From Ascochyta rabiei (taxonomy: Eukaryota > Ascomycota > Dothideomycetes > Pleosporales > Didymellaceae): a stretch of DNA of 64,000 nucleotides. The translations under genes and the position numbers were made by a program. The stretch lies in assembly GCF_004011695.2 (NCBI RefSeq), contig NC_082407.1, positions 1,984,001-2,048,000 of the forward strand, given 5' to 3'. Position 1 is the stretch's first letter, and each line of letters opens with the position of its first letter. A model generated the notes under the pieces. The model did not search any database and had not been told where the DNA came from. It saw only the letters and a program-made list of their open reading frames with translations. Of this stretch, positions 46,045-60,712 are shown piece after piece.

Positions 46045-47703
46045 TGTGCTGGTGCACACAGTAACTTCCTTAGTAAGAACTAGGATGCTTAGCTAGTGTA
46101 CGTAATCTGGCCGGCAGAGGGGTATAAGAGACCTTAACAGGAACTGTTAAGGCAGAACACCTACAACAATAACTAGAAACACTTACTTATAGAATTTAAC
46201 TACTATATTACTTATCTCCTTAACCCTTAATAATAATAATAATAATAAGTATCTTTCCTAATATACCTGCTAATAAGATGCTTTAATACTTATACTAGAA
46301 CAAAATAGTAACCTAACTAGGGGGCACAGTATAGCAGGTAATATTAAAATTCTGCTACTCTAAAGGCTAGGGTATAGTTTAGGAATTATCCTATTAACTC
46401 TAGACTAGGACATTATTATTTAAATATCTGCTACTCTAAAGGCTAGGGCACGGCCTAGGAATCATCCTGTTAACTCTAGACTAGGACGTTATTATCTAAA
46501 TATCTGCTACTCTAAAGGCTAGGGCACAGCCTAGGAATTATCCTGTTAATTCTAGACTAGGATATTACTATCAGACCTATTATTTAGAAAATAAGAAAAA
46601 TAAGTTTAAAATAAGGTAGGCATCTAGTTAACCTAGAAAAGCCTTAGCTAAGGGACTATCTTAGTCTAATTTCTAATGCTTATTATATACATTATCTGCA
46701 CAGTTCTACTTAGCCCTACTTCTTAGAATCTGCTTAGCCCTATTCCTTAGGACTTAGGACAAGAGGAACATAAAGGACAGGGACTAAGCTGCTCTAACAG
46801 ACAGAGAAATTAAGATTACTTTAATTATAAGAAACTATTATCTTCTTAATATAACAGACTACTAAGGATTAATGTACACTACTATAGATAACCCTTTAGA
46901 CTCTATAGAGATACTGTCTTCCCTAATAGGAAACAGCTGTTAGGTTTTTATTCTAATAAAGGGAAGGTCTCTCTAACTATCCTTTAATAAGAAAGAGGTT
47001 ATAGAGTTCTTTAATAACTATAACTATATAGCAGAAAATAGAGGGTTAAGTAATAAGTAGAAGGTTAGGGTCCTCTCTAACTACTGCTATAATTACTATA
47101 GGAGGTTTATTAAACACCTAAAACTATACACTTTAGATAATTAGGTTAAGCTTTAGATTACTATAAAGGATTACTGGAAAGCTAGGACACTGCTTAACGT
47201 ATAGGTAATTAAGCGTTCCTTAAAGCCTATATTAAAGAAACCTCTTAAGCCTTCCCTAGACTATTACACTACTATACTAACTTTATAGTACACAGTAATA
47301 TATATTAGAAGAATAATTAAATTCTAACCTCTAAGGAAGGATACTACTTCTTCTTAGGACTGCTAAAGGTTTATAAGGACCTTATCCTCTTTAACATGCA
47401 AAATAGACTAGACATAAAGGATTAATTTTTATTTATACTTAATAATATCTATAATTTTATAAAAAGGGTGTATAAGCAGTACTAAGGCTTAAAGGAATTA
47501 GCGCTTAGAAGGGATAAAAAATATACTAAAGAAAACCCAGGGCCTTATAAACAGCACTAAGGAACTAATTAACTCTAAGTCTATTATTACCTAGGCTAAG
47601 GATTAACTAGCTAGTTAGGGTAGTAAGAGTAAAACACCCCTACCTTTTAGTGTTAATAAACACGTTAAAGAGCTTGTCTAGGTAATAGGCGGATAGAAGC
47701 TAT
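46045..47703 (+). mobile_element. X element copy Xc, left part
   Basis: A 5' LTR (46045-46302) followed by leader and gag-like sequence collinear with Xa up to Xa position 29970. The leader has three tandem units (starts 46353, 46429, 46505). The copy is interrupted by Xb at 47704; its continuation at 61002 corresponds to Xa position 36859, so about 5 kb of interior is missing. Confidence 0.85.
46353..46580 (+). repeat. Leader tandem repeats of Xc (3 units)
   Basis: Three units with 76-bp period, each beginning TGCTACTCTAAAGGCTAGGG; Xa has two. Xb has three in inverted orientation at about 60480-60712. Confidence 0.85.
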
Positions 47704-48042
47704 TGTTCCAGTATAAGTATCGAAGCATCTCGTTAGCAGGCACATTAGGAAAGATACTTATTATTATTATTGTTAAGGGTTAAAGAGACAAGTAATACAG
47801 TAGTTAAATTCTATAAGTAAGTGTTTTTGGTTGTTATTATAGGTATTCTGCCTTAACAGTTCCTGTTAAGGTCTCTTATACCCCTCTGCCAGCTAGATTT
47901 CGTACACTAGCTAAGCATCCTAGTTCTTACTAAGGAGGTTACTGTGTGCACTAGCACAAACCTCCCCCCCTAAGAGCTTAGCCCTATTAAGTAAATAAAC
48001 TAAGTTAAAACTAAACTCTAAACTAATTACTAACCCCCCTTA

Positions 48043-51000
48043 TTACTCTGCTTGTTCCTTTCCCTTGCTACCTCCCTGTTTCTGCAATCTTGTTAAGGCC
48101 CTAGTTTCCTAAGTAGGTTATTAGCTAGAGTCTCCTAATAGCTTAGGGGTAGGAGAGTCTAGTACGTGTCTTAATAAACCCTAGTCTAAGGCACTGCCTA
48201 ATTTGTATGTTATCTAGGTAGTAGCCTCTGTTACTTTAACAGTTAGAATGTTAAATAACTTATTAAGAGCACTCCCCTATGTATGCTGTCTATCCTATAA
48301 CTCCTATCCTTTCTTATATTCTAGTACTACTCCTTTATTAGTAAAAAAGGATTAATTAGAGATACCTAACTCTTTATTAGCTCTAAAGTAATACTTCTTA
48401 GACATCTTTACCTACTACTAATGCCTCTTTACTAAAGTAATATTATTATTCCTACTTTTCTAAAGAAACTTTATAAGCTCCTTATTATTAAGACTAAAAA
48501 TACAGAGTATCTCTTGCTAGACTAGGTAAGAGTTATACTAAGCCTAGCAATAAATAGCTTTAAAAATCTCGAAAGAGAATGTTAGCACTATGTCTGCTAG
48601 GAAAGCATAGGGAGCACTACTATACTTATTTAAATAACCTAATAGTAATAAGGGTCCTAGCGTAAGTATCTAATAAGAGCTAGTAATGTCCTTAAATAAT
48701 CCTATCTCCAGAATCTCTATATTTTCTCTATCCTCTGTAACTAGCACGTACTAAGGAAGTATAGTTTAGCGCCTTATTATAGATAGTCTAGTAGACCTAT
48801 ATAGCAGTGCTAGGTAGAAGATCTTAACATCCCTATACTTGTAAGGATACTTCTTCTACTTAGCACCTACTACGTCTTATACTAACTTAGGGTAGTTAAC
48901 TGTATCTACCTACCCCTTAATATAACTATTATATTATTTAATTCTATTATCTTTCCTCTAAGCTAGGTATTCTAGAACTAAATTATAGAAGCCTTCTAGA
49001 GTAATAGTACAGTTGTCTGTATCTTTATTATTAAAGGATACTAAGCCCTATATTATGTCTATTCCTTTACCTAACTTTATAGCGTTATAGAGGTTACAGT
49101 CTATATGCTTAAAGAACGTCTAATCCCTAGGCTTAGTGTATTTAGTGTAGTATAGGTAGGAGATTAAGTTAGTTTATTAAAAGAGTACTGTATAGTAAAG
49201 CTAGTACTATAGATTACCTCTTACTAGCTGTTAGATAACAGAGTAGTACATAATCCTATACTACCCTAGGTTGCGTTTACTATACTTTATACAGGTATAA
49301 TAGTTATATTAATTAAAGTATTTATCTACTATTTTCTAGAGTTCTAGATTATTTTAAAATATAGAGGCAAACACAGAGACTATAATAGTGCCTTTCTAGT
49401 TTAGACTATCTGCCTTACCTTAAAATTATTAAGATAGGTGCCTAAAGATAAAGTTATTCTAGTTAAGGTTAAGTACTGTAGGAACTAGGCAGAATTAATA
49501 GGACTGTAGACTATCTATTATGTTTAGTGCACAGAGCTACTCTTAAAACAGGATCTTAGTTTTTAGGTTACTCCTCTACTTTCCCTAGCTAGTCTTATTC
49601 TTGTGTATTAGTATAAGCAGGTTAGATATTATAGTAGTATTAAGAGTGCAGACTAGTAAGCTAAGTTTACTAGCAGTGTACTAGGAATAAGGAAAGTAAA
49701 CTTATAATAGGTTAACTGTATAGTAGGTAATTGTTCTTCTACTAGCACCTTTCTCCTTTTAAGTTTCTTCTCTCTTATAGCACTCTTAGACCTATATATC
49801 TAGGAGCTTTACACACTCTAGATCCTAAAGGAGCTTCTAACTAATCTTTGTATAGAGGAGAATAAAGGCAGATTAGCTGTTAGTGCATTTATACTTAGTG
49901 CTATCCTAAATATTATTTATTATATATTTACTAATCTCTATATCTTCCTGCATAGACTAAACATCTAATATTAATAGGTAGTTAACTTTAGGGCTTATAA
50001 CGTCTTAAAATAATCTAAATTCTAATAGCCTAATTAACAATTATTCCCTAGTCTAATAGTCCTCTAGCACTAAAGTAACAGAGCTGAATTACGTTCCCTT
50101 AGACTGTTAGTGCTTCTAAATTACATCTATTATGCAGCGCTGCTTTCCTATTTTGTTAACACCTAACTTAAAGGCTATCTAGTTAAGGTTGTTAGGTGTT
50201 GCAGACAACAGGTCCCTTTAGTGTTCTTGTTTAATGCTTTTAATAATATCCTTAGGGAATTTATTACCTATTAGGAATAGCTTTATATTACTCTATAGCC
50301 TTATTAGAGTAAGGGATAATCCGCTTAGGGAAACAGTTAATTAGCCTGCAGCCCTTATACTTGTTGCTAGCTTAGTAAGTAACTATAACCTAGATAGTAA
50401 TGCTAAAGGGGCTAGTATCTAAACATTGTTAAGAATATACTCTAGCGCTGCTTATATTAGTGTAAGGAAGTTCTTAGAGCTAAACCTTATAGTATTTAAT
50501 ACTGCCTACTCCTAAGTAATCCTTTCTTTTAGTAAGTAGGGTGTCCTAACACCTTTTAGGTTAAAGATTAGTGCTAGTAGTTAGGTCTTCTATAGTGTAA
50601 GTGCTTATATCTACTATTAGTATGTTTTTAAAGTTAGGTCCCTAGTTAGGCACATGTTCTACTCTGTTGCTTTTAGCTTTAGTACACCTTTACTTAGTAT
50701 TTTTACCTTTACTATAAGTAGGTAGGTCTTATTATTTAGGTACGTAATAAAGTTTATTATCTCCTGCTAGAGCATAGTAAGGGCTTCGTAGACTGTATTC
50801 TAGTTACTTAAGTTACAGAACTTGTCTCTCCTCTTTTGTAGCATAGATAGGCGTTAGTAAATTACTAAGTTAATAAACTTAGTAAGGTTATTAGTGTCTA
50901 CTTAGTAGATATAGTATATAATTAAGTTAAGTGTTACATGCTCTATAGTAGACTGTAGGCAGTATAGTGTTACTACGTTTACTAGAATATTTTCACTATT

Positions 51001-51426
51001 CTTATTTTTACAGATGTACTTTATAGCTTGTACTATTTCTGTTATCTTTCTCTTGTTATAGTCTGTTGCTGATTAGATTGCTAGGTATTATCTATTAAAG
51101 TTGCTTATGCCTCTGTATTATGTAACTAGGTTTAGGGTTTACTAGATAATATCTAATATTAAGTATATTATAGCTGCTAATTTGTTAAACTTAGTAACTG
51201 CTGCACTTATCTAGAAGTTAAGCCTTTCCCTTTGCGCCTGTAGCTTTCCTTAAGTAATCTCTATTATAAACTAGCTAACTGTAGATCCCTCTACGTATAG
51301 CATTAGGATATTAGCAACCTTAGTAATGTCCCTACTCTTAATAGCCTTTAAGACTAATAACTACTATACTACTTCTTCTCCTAGTTCTAGCTCTTTGTAT
51401 ATAATTACCCTTTACTGTAATTTTAT
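48043..51426 (-). pseudogene. Xb ORF3 (RIP-decayed)
   Basis: Counterpart of Xa ORF3, 3,384 bp or 1,128 codons in one frame with no net frameshift. Compared by eye with Xa, it keeps one extra A at the place where Xa has its 1-bp deletion. The HID codons lie at 49099-49107 and are identical. Breaks are TAG/TAA. Two independently inserted copies with the same open-frame pattern argue that ORF3 was a real protein gene of the element. Confidence 0.6.
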
Positions 51427-51733
51427 AAACTTTATATATAGTTAAGTAGATATAAAGAAGTTATAAGCTAATGTTATAAGGAAGAAGGTTAGAAGTAACA
51501 GGGTAGCTCTGCTTTAAGAGTGTCCTAGGCAGCTGTAGGCCTGATTTTCTTCTACACTTTTATTTACTGTTTATATTTTTTACTTACTGTTTATAGTTTT
51601 ACTTACTTACTTTTACTTATTATAATTGTTAATTGTTTGTAAACAGTTGTTTTAGTTATAAGCTGTTAGCTTGCACCTTTCTCTATATTTAGTAAGTGCC
51701 TAGGCTCAGTTACTTTTGCTAGCGTTAAGTTTT

Positions 51734-51780
51734 AGCTAATTAGGAGTTAACTAGTAAGACCTAGCAACTGCTAATTAGCT
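51734..51780. repeat. Hairpin repeat H4 (Xb, between ORF3 and integrase)
   Basis: 47-nt palindrome, the inverted-orientation counterpart of H3, with AGCTAATTAGGAGTTAAC and CAACTGCTAATTAGCT arms. Confidence 0.85.
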
Positions 51781-54700
51781 TACAGCTTTAGCAGTTAGAA
51801 TTTTACCCCTCTATCTTTAGCAGTCTGTCCTATAGAGTGCACTGCTATTCCTTATTATTAGAGTCTAAATTAGATAAGTTATTATATATTTTGTATTACA
51901 GTCTTTTATACTATATAAGAGGTTAAGAGTAGATTTTAATACTTAGTAAATTGTAATAAGCAGGTGTACTTCCCTTACCTGCTAGAATAGGGGTGCTTAA
52001 ATTCTTAGCAGCCTTATTTTGTCTGTTCTGTAGAAACATGTCCTTATAGTTTTAATTTTAGGTATCTTCTCTCTATACCTTTATAAGTCCCTTTTCTTTT
52101 AACTAAATATCCTCTAGTAAACGCTTACAGAACCTCTTTATTCTCTACCCTAGTACTGTATATAGCATGCTAGTTCTGTTAAGGTCTTTAAGTAAATAGG
52201 TGCCCCTGTCTAGCTGTGTTCTATTAAGTAACACTTAGTATAGCCTAAGCTACTTCTTTCTTAACTTCTTATCCCTAGACATGTTAATTTGTCCTACTAA
52301 GTCCTACAGTAGAACTAGGTCTCTAGGGTTAATCTACTTATGCTAAAATTTGTTATTATTATCCTAATATTCCTTTTTTAATGCTCTTAGTTAATTAGTT
52401 GTGCTAACTACATCTTTTAGGAACTAATCCTAGAGATCTAACTACATAGCCCTAATTGCAAATAGTTAAGACCTGTTCTTAACCTTCTAGAATAGTAGTG
52501 TTTGCTATATTAGTAGTGACAGTTTAATTAGAAGAACTAGGTTCTAGCTAGTAATAAGTTAATATACTAAGTATCCTATAGATTGTATAGAGATCCTGTT
52601 AGCTAAGAGCACTATTAGGAGGTTGTCTACCTATAACCCCTTAAGCTTTACAAGTGCGTTAATAATAGGTTTATATCTACCCTCTACTTTTCCTATTACT
52701 TAAGGGTTGTGTGCAGATGCCTGTACCCTCTTAATCGTGTAGATTAAAGTAAGCCTCTTAACTACTTTAGTAAAGTCTAGTCTGCTTTTAACTACAAGTC
52801 TTCTTATAGTGCTCTACCTATAGATAATGTCTTTATATAGGAACTTTACTACTATTAACAACTTATTATTATAAAGCGCCCTTGCCTCTATCTACCTACT
52901 TAAGTATTTTCTAGCTATACCTAGGTACTAGAAGCATCTGCTTATTAGTATATGCACAATATTAACAGTAACTAACTCCTACAGCATATAGGAGTAGGTA
53001 CTAGTTAGCATATCCTTTATAATCTTAGTTACTCTAAGTTAGCACTTCTTACACGTAGAGACTTTTCTCTTAACACTCCTATACATATTAAGCTAGTAGT
53101 ATTATTAAAAGACTATAGAAAATATAGCAATTATGCCCCTATAACTAATAGATTAGTAGATATCCTATATAACTACAGTTTAGATATCTATATTATTAAC
53201 TACACGCCTAATAGCAATATTCATTAATGTTTTTTAGAATAAGTAGCTGTCCCTCTTAAAGAAGTTTATAGCTCTCTTCTTCTAAGCCCTGCACTCTTTC
53301 CTACTTAACCTAACTAGGGTCTTTAGGGAGTATAGAAAAACAGCAATATCCTCTAATTCCTAGGAGTATTCCTCTCTTAGAATCTAGGTAGTCCTTGTGT
53401 TAACATAGTCACCTAACACTATGTTTACTATTAGGTTTTTAACAAACTCCTTAACGTTAGATTTAGGTTTGTCTAGGTTCTCCTACCCTTCTAGGTTTAG
53501 GTATCTTAATAGTGCGTCTGTAACTATATTCTTCTTTCCTAGTATATAGCATATTTTAAAGTCTTAGAGTAGAACTATAGTAAGCTACCTATTTATAACT
53601 AAGCCTAGAAGGGCTAATAACAACCTGTTTAGCTAGGTAACTAGTATTTAAGTGTTAGTTTTAATAATAAAGTGTATACTATATAGCTACATCCTAAACT
53701 TCTTAAGTGCCTAAACAACTACCTTACATTTAACCTTTATTAAGTGCTACCTACTTTCTGCCTTAGACTAGACAGTGCTTTTAAATCTGCATAGGTGTTA
53801 TTTTCTGTCTAGGCCTATTTATTTAAGGCATGCTCCTACGCCTTTACTACTTACATTAACTATAAGGAACACTAAACTAGGATTTTTGTAAGATATTGTT
53901 ATAAGCGTAGGTGTGATAATAATATGCTCCTTTAGGAGTAATATTAAGCTCTGTTCTGCGTTACCCTATTGCTATACTGTGTTATTCTTTAATAACTAGA
54001 ATAGTAGCTTTACTTTTAAGGCAAATAAGGGTATCTAGATGCAGTAGTAAACCCCAATTCCTACAAACATCCAGACCTCCTTTAGGTTCTAACACTCTAG
54101 CTAATTTGTAATTTTATTAACTTTCTTTTATACTAGATATTATCCTTCTGCTAATACTTTATAGCTAACTACCCCTAATTAATTGTGTCCCTAGTAGCAT
54201 TTAAGTCCTAATACTATGCCTCTAGCTCTTTCTACGTCTATAAGGACCCTGTCTAGTTACTAGATATACTTATGCATATATTACCTAACACTAGGTAAAG
54301 CCTCCTTGCTATTATAATCTGTCTTTAGGCTACTACTAGTAACGTTATTAAGGAAAGGAAGTGTATCTAGCTAGTAATCCTTAAGAATCTTTGTTATAAT
54401 TCTTTAGAAGACAGCTACTAAGTTAGCAGCCTCTTAAACTAGGGTATATAATTATAAAAGGCTAATTAGTGTTATAACTACTGTTATATCTCTACTGTCT
54501 TTATATAGTGTTATCTAGTTATGACTAGAGAAAAAGTGTATAAGTAATATAATCTTATAGCCAGCAAACCTCTTAGAGAACTTGTCTGTAGTTAGAGGGG
54601 TTCCTGTATCTTAAACAGAGACCTTATTTATATATTAAGCGTTATTAATAAACTAAAATCTACTATCTTTCTTAGACACTAAATGCTATAGGTTCCTGTA

Positions 54701-55847
54701 TTAGCTGTTACATCGCTTAAGTATTCCTTATTCTGATCTTTTATTTAACATCTTAATAAGTTCTCCTTTTAGACTTCTTGTCATAGGGAAGGTTTTAACC
54801 TGCTAAGCTTTATATAGGATTATCCTAATTTAGTAAAGAGAAGAAACCTCCTTCTAAATCTGCCTAGATTTAGAAAAAGTAAAGGCTATAGCTACTTCTC
54901 TGTTTAGGATTATTTACTTAAAGAGTGCTATCTCTACTAGGAACAGAGTTTTACTAAACTTCTAATCTTTTATTCTCTAAGGAGTAAGCCTTTTTCCTCT
55001 TAGGAACAGGGTATATTGTCTTTTAAATAAGTAATTAAAAGGCCTAATATTGTGTAGCCTTAAACTAAGTATTAGCTACTGTTATTTATATGTAACTCTT
55101 TTCTAATCTTTATAACTAAGTTCTATAGGTTTATTAGGTTATAGATTATTAATAGGTTAAACCTTTACCCCTACTTGTTTATAGAGTGTATTAACTTCTT
55201 AGTTTTTAACTATATTATGCTAACCTCTTATCCTTACTAATTATAAGTTTATTTAGAATAGTAAGATAAGGAAGTCCTTATCTGCATGTACCTGCCTAGG
55301 GTCCCCTCCCTTAGAGATCTATTAGAGGCTGCTAGCATTATTCTGTGTAAAGATAAAACTACCTAGGCCTTTTAAGATTCCTAAATCTATAGTTGTACGT
55401 AGGAAGTAGTAGTTCACTTCTGCTAAGTAACAGAACTTTAGTGTTATTAGGTCTTTACTAGTATTAGAACATCCTAGCCTAATTAAGAAGTTCCCCTAAC
55501 TTTTCCCTTATCCTGGTTATGCTTAACTAGGGTGGAGTAATAAGGAGATAGGTCTGATGCAATAAAGGTAGCGTTCCTCCTACTATTATTAGACATAATA
55601 TAGTATATAGTTCTTCTAAAAACATTATACTATATAGCTAGTCTTACTAACAAGCACTATAGCGTTCTAAGGATGACTAATCTTGTTAGATTCCTTACAA
55701 GTCTAAAGTGCGTTAAGGTTGTAACTTCTCTAATCTAGACTAGAACATTCTATAATATTCTAACAAATAGATCTATACTACTATTAGCTGTAATAACGCC
55801 CTACTCTTTTCCTATTAGGTATGTTATTTCTTTGTACACTATTCCTA

Positions 55848-57710
55848 ACGTACTCCACGGGTAAGCGGATTAAACAGGTAAGCGGATCACTCTGCTAAGA
55901 CCACACCAAACCTCCACCTTACCACGCAATGCCTCAACAACAACATTAATCTACGCCCTTAAGAGAAGCTGTAACACAGCTTGCGCTCTAGGTAATTAAA
56001 TAAGACGTAATACTTACTATGTAACGCGCTGCAGCTATATATAACACACCTTACAGCACACTATACGCTTAATACACAGAATAACCTACACAAGCTAATT
56101 GTACGCTAGTTTAACAGATTATAGACTAGACTAAGCAGGACGTAATTACTAAGTATATCCTTAAGCTAGATGCACAAGGATTTGCCCCTTAGCTAGCTGC
56201 TGTAGCTAATATAGCTAATTCTTTGCGTGCTAAGCATAATATAGGCCATGTTAGCATAAACTAGCCTAACACGTTTGTTAAGCGCCGCCCTAACCTTAAA
56301 GTAAGGTTTAATTGCAAGTACGACTACAAGAGAGCCCTCTGTAAGGATCTAGAGATTATTAGGGGCTAGTTTAGGCTTGTAGCAAATGTTAAAGCTAAGT
56401 ATAGTATTTAGGACAATAACACGTATAACTTTAATAAGACAGGCTTTATAATAGGCTAGATATTAACAGGAGCAGTTGTTACAGGCTTAGAGCGTTAAGG
56501 ATAGCTAAAGGCAGTGTAGCAGGGTAATTAAGAGTAGACAATAGTTATATAGGGCATTAATGGCACAGGGTAGGCTATTCTACTCTTTATTATCTTTAAA
56601 GGCTGTAACTACCTCTCTGCCTGGTACAAAGAGGACAATCTGCCCTATAACTGGGTTATTAGAGTCTCTAAGAACAGATAGACTACTAACAAGCTTAGTC
56701 TAGACTGGTTAAAGCACTCTAATGCCTATACAAAGACGCGCACCTAAGGAGTACACTAGCTGCTCCTTATTAATAGCCACAAGAGCTACAACTCCCTTAA
56801 CTTCTAATAATACTATAAGGAAGCAAAGATTGTTATACTATATATGCCTCTATACTTATTTTACCTCTTATAACTACTAGATATAGGTTGTTTTGCTGCT
56901 CTAAAGAAGGTATATAGGCGCTAAGCTAAGAATCTTATACGCAACTACATTACTTATATTACTAAAACTAAGTTCCTACTATGCTTTATAGACGCCTATA
57001 AGGAGACATTTACTTCTAGCAATATCTAAGAAGGCTTCTAAGGCGCTGGAATAGCCCCCCTTAACCCAGAACGGGTTATAATAGGTCTTAATGTCCGCCT
57101 ACGTACCCTACCGCTACCTACTATAGAAGATAAGCCCTAGCAGTCCTAAACCCTAAGCACTACCCTACAATTAGGGTCACAATTAACGCTAGTTTAAGAG
57201 AGGATTTAAAGGCATGCAAGCAGCTTACTAACTTTAATAGTTAAGGCCTTTAAAAAGCTTACTAAAGGCGCAGCTATAGTAGCGCATAAGCTAGTGTTAG
57301 CTTAAAGGGAGATTACTAGGCTTTAAGCAGTAAATAAGGCTGCTACGCAACGTAAATTGCATAAAAGAAAGCAATTACAGCAGGAGAGAGTCCTAACAGC
57401 TAAGGAAGGCCTTTAATTAACTACTCTAACTAAGTTTAGGGCGCGTGGTAATAGTAAGAAGGCAAAGAAGCAAGTGCGTGCTAAAGGAGGGGAAGTAACC
57501 TAAAGACGCTGTACAAAGTGCTACAACGTTAGACATAACTTGCGTACATGTAAGAAGGCTGTAGAAGATGTTTCTAAATAATATTATGTACTGCACTACT
57601 GTATACAAGGCTAAAGTAGGCTAATGCGAGCTATAATAGGGTAGAAATTTAGTGTGGTCTTGGTAGAGTAATCCGCTTACCTGTTTAATCCGCTCACCTG
57701 TAGAGTACGT
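55848..57710 (+). mobile_element. Fot1-A copy 4, inside Xb
   Basis: 1863 bp with TA flanks (55846-55847, 57711-57712). It sits at a site that is empty in Xa near 31611 (GGCGCTAGGAATAG). It lies in the + direction although its host Xb is minus. The transposase is broken by TAG/TAA and carries the same Asp-to-Asn changes. A short minus-strand open frame at 57426-57608 is a by-product of composition. Confidence 0.94.
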
Positions 57711-58029
57711 TAGCGCTTAATAAGCACTAAACCTTATTAAATTTATCTAAGCTCTAGTGTTAATTAAGTAGCTAACTGCATGTAACCTAATATAAGCCTA
57801 GTATATTAGTAAATCTTAGTACACTAGCTTCTCTAACCTAGTAGTTTCTATAGTTTTAGCTAGCTTATTTAGAAGATCCTTATTATCCTATATATTGCTG
57901 TATACTTCTACCTAGTAGCTCCTATAAGCATTCCTCTCTAAACTAATATTAAAGTATTAAGCCCTACTGTTCTTAATTATAGGGTAATTTTCGCTAAACT
58001 TAGCGCTAGTACAGACCCTTATAATTTCT

Positions 58030-58076
58030 AGCTAATTAGTAATTAACTAGTAAGACCTGTTAACTCCTAATTAGCT
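58030..58076. repeat. Hairpin repeat H5 (Xb gag-protease region)
   Basis: 47-nt palindrome, AGCTAATTAGTAATTAAC to GTTAACTCCTAATTAGCT, positional counterpart of H2 in Xa. Confidence 0.8.
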
Positions 58077-60479
58077 TAAACCCCTAGCCCCTAGGATCGC
58101 CACGTTGACGCTCCTGCTAACTATTAGGTTAGAGTCTAACTCCTTTATAAGCTTCTGGAAAATTACTTAGATATAACCCTAGAAGACTAAGTCTCTAACA
58201 GTAATCCCTTATACTTCTTAACAAAGAATTGCAGTTAGAATCTTGTTTTTAGACAGTTTAAGTAAGTCTGCTATTCTATTCTCTAAGCTAGTTATTAAAT
58301 ACTTCCTCTTTTACTAATTTAATAGTAGAATAGTTTCTAATACCCTTTCTTATAATAGTAGTTTAATAATAGCATATAGCTAACTGTAAGGCTAACTAGT
58401 AAAAGGTATTATGTACTTACTCTCTATTAGCAAAGGGCTTAACCCTAACAAGTCTTTAATATCTACTACTAACTTATCTCTAGCATTATTGTATACTTAC
58501 TTAACTGTAGCTTATTAAAATATTAAAGGTCTTTCTTTCCTAACTGCAGCTCTCTAAGCTCTTTCTAGGATATTATTAACTTAGCAGTTGCGTGCCTTGT
58601 CTAACCTAGTTACTGCGTTTAAGGAGGAGCTATCTTTAACATTATATGCCCCTAGTACAATATCTCTGTTATTAATATAATTAAGACTATAAACTTTATA
58701 ATAGTCCTTATTAAGGATTTAGAAGTTCTAAAAAGAGTGTAATAACTTATAGTCTAGCTTATAATTATCTATTATAGTTAGTGCGCTAGCACTTCTAATA
58801 ATCTTTCCCTATATGTCTAGGCCTGGCTTAGATCTATACATTACCCCTCTAGGCCTAGAGTCTACACCTTTAAATAGATTAGGCTTAACTGCAGAGGCCA
58901 GCTAGTCTAAGACATCCTGTGAAACTTTAAAGTACTCTTAAATCTTCTGTTTTAACTAATTAAGTTAATAAGTAGGTAGGACAGATCCTTAGATAGGTTT
59001 AATTTAATAGTAAGCAGGACTAAAGTAGTATCTGCGTTAACTGTCTTAGTTATGTTAAAAACTACACTACCTTATACAGGTAAGTGCTCTGTATAATTTA
59101 TACTTATAGGCTTAGTAGTTTAGCTCTCTATATATGTTGCAGGAGTTATTATACTCTCTTCCTTAGGAGTAGTTTACTTCTTGTCTTAGGTTAACATTCT
59201 TAGGTGCGTTAGTAATATAAGAGCTATTGTTCCTTTCCTAGGTAGCACCAGCTCTAGTTGCTTAGGAAATAAAGTAAGTGTAATTAGTAGGAGACTAAAG
59301 GATCTCTCTTATCTAATTGACTGAGTTTATAAGGGTGCTAACCTCTGCTAGGGATAGCTTCTATCTGCCTATTGCCTAGATAAGCTCTTTAACGTCTTTT
59401 TTAACACTAGGAGGTAGAGGTGTTTTACTCTTACTACCCTAACTAGCCAGTTAATCCTTAGCCTAGGTAACAATAGACTTAGTGTTAATTAGCTCCTTAG
59501 TGCTGTTTATAAGGCGCTAGGTTTCCTTAGTATATTTATTATCCCTTCTAAGCGCTAATTCCTTTAAGCCTTAGCAGTGCTTATACACCCTTTTTATAAA
59601 ATTATAGATATTATTAAGTATAAATAAAAATTAATCCTTTATGTCTAGTCTGTTTTATATGTTAAAGAGGATAAGGTCCTTATTAACCTTTAGTAGTCCT
59701 AAGAAGAAGTAGTATCCTTCCTTAGAGGTTAGAATTTAATTATTCTTCTAATATATATTACTGTGTACTATAAAGTTAGTATAGTAGTGTAATAGTCTAG
59801 GGAAGGCTTAAGAGGTTTCTTTAATATAGGCTTTAAGGAACGCTTAATTGCCTATGCGTTAAGCAGTGTCCTAGTCTTTCTAGTAATCCTTTATAGCAAT
59901 CTAAAGCTTAACCTAGTTGTCTAAAGCGTATAGTTTTAGGCGTTTAATAAAACTCCTGCAGTAATTATAGCAGTAGTTAGGGAGAACCCTAACCTTCTAC
60001 TTGTTACTTAACCCTCTATTTTCTGCTATATAGTTATAGTTATTAAGGAACTCTATAACCTCCTTTCTATTAAAGAATAGTTAGATAGACCTTCCCTTTA
60101 TTAGAATAATAACCTAACAGCTGTTTCCTGTTAGGAAAGGCAGTGTCTCTATAGAGTCTAAAGGGTTATCTATAGTAGTGTATATTAATCCTTAGTAGTC
60201 TGTTATATTTAAGAAGATAATAGTTTCTTGTCATTAAAGTAATCTTAATTGCTCTGTCTGTTAGAGCAGCTTAGTCCCTGTCTTTTATGTTCCTCTTGTC
60301 CTAAGTCCTAAAGAATAGGGCTAAGCAGATCCTAAGGAATAGGGCTAAGTAGAACTGTGCAGATAATGTATATAATAAGCATTAGAAATTAGACTATAAT
60401 AGTCCCTTTACTAAGGCTTTTCTAGGTTAAATAGATGCCCGCCTTATTTTAAGCTCGTTTTCTAAATAATAGGTCTGAT

Positions 60480-60712
60480 AGTAACGTCCTGGTCCAGAAT
60501 TAACACGATAATTCCTAGGCTGTGCCCTAGCCTTTAGAGTAGCAGATATTTAGATAATAACGTCCTAGTCTAGAGTTAACAGGATAATTCCTAGGCCGTG
60601 CCCCAGCCTTTAGAGTAGCAGATATTCAGATAATAACGTCCTAGTCTAGAGTTAACAGGATAATTCCTAAACTATACCCTAGCCTTTAGAGTAGCAGAAT
60701 GTTAATGTTGCC
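60480..60712 (-). repeat. Leader tandem repeats of Xb (3 units)
   Basis: Three inverted units of about 76 bp, each ending CCCTAGCCTTTAGAGTAGCA or a close variant on the + strand, collinear with the Xc leader. Confidence 0.8.

Noticed and set aside
46353..46580. CRISPR-like array (three regular repeats)
   Set aside because: The units are contiguous 76-bp tandem repeats without spacers, located in a retroelement leader of a eukaryote.
57426..57608. 60-codon minus-strand open frame
   Set aside because: It lies antisense to the decayed transposase of Fot1-A copy 4 and is not conserved as open in the other three copies.
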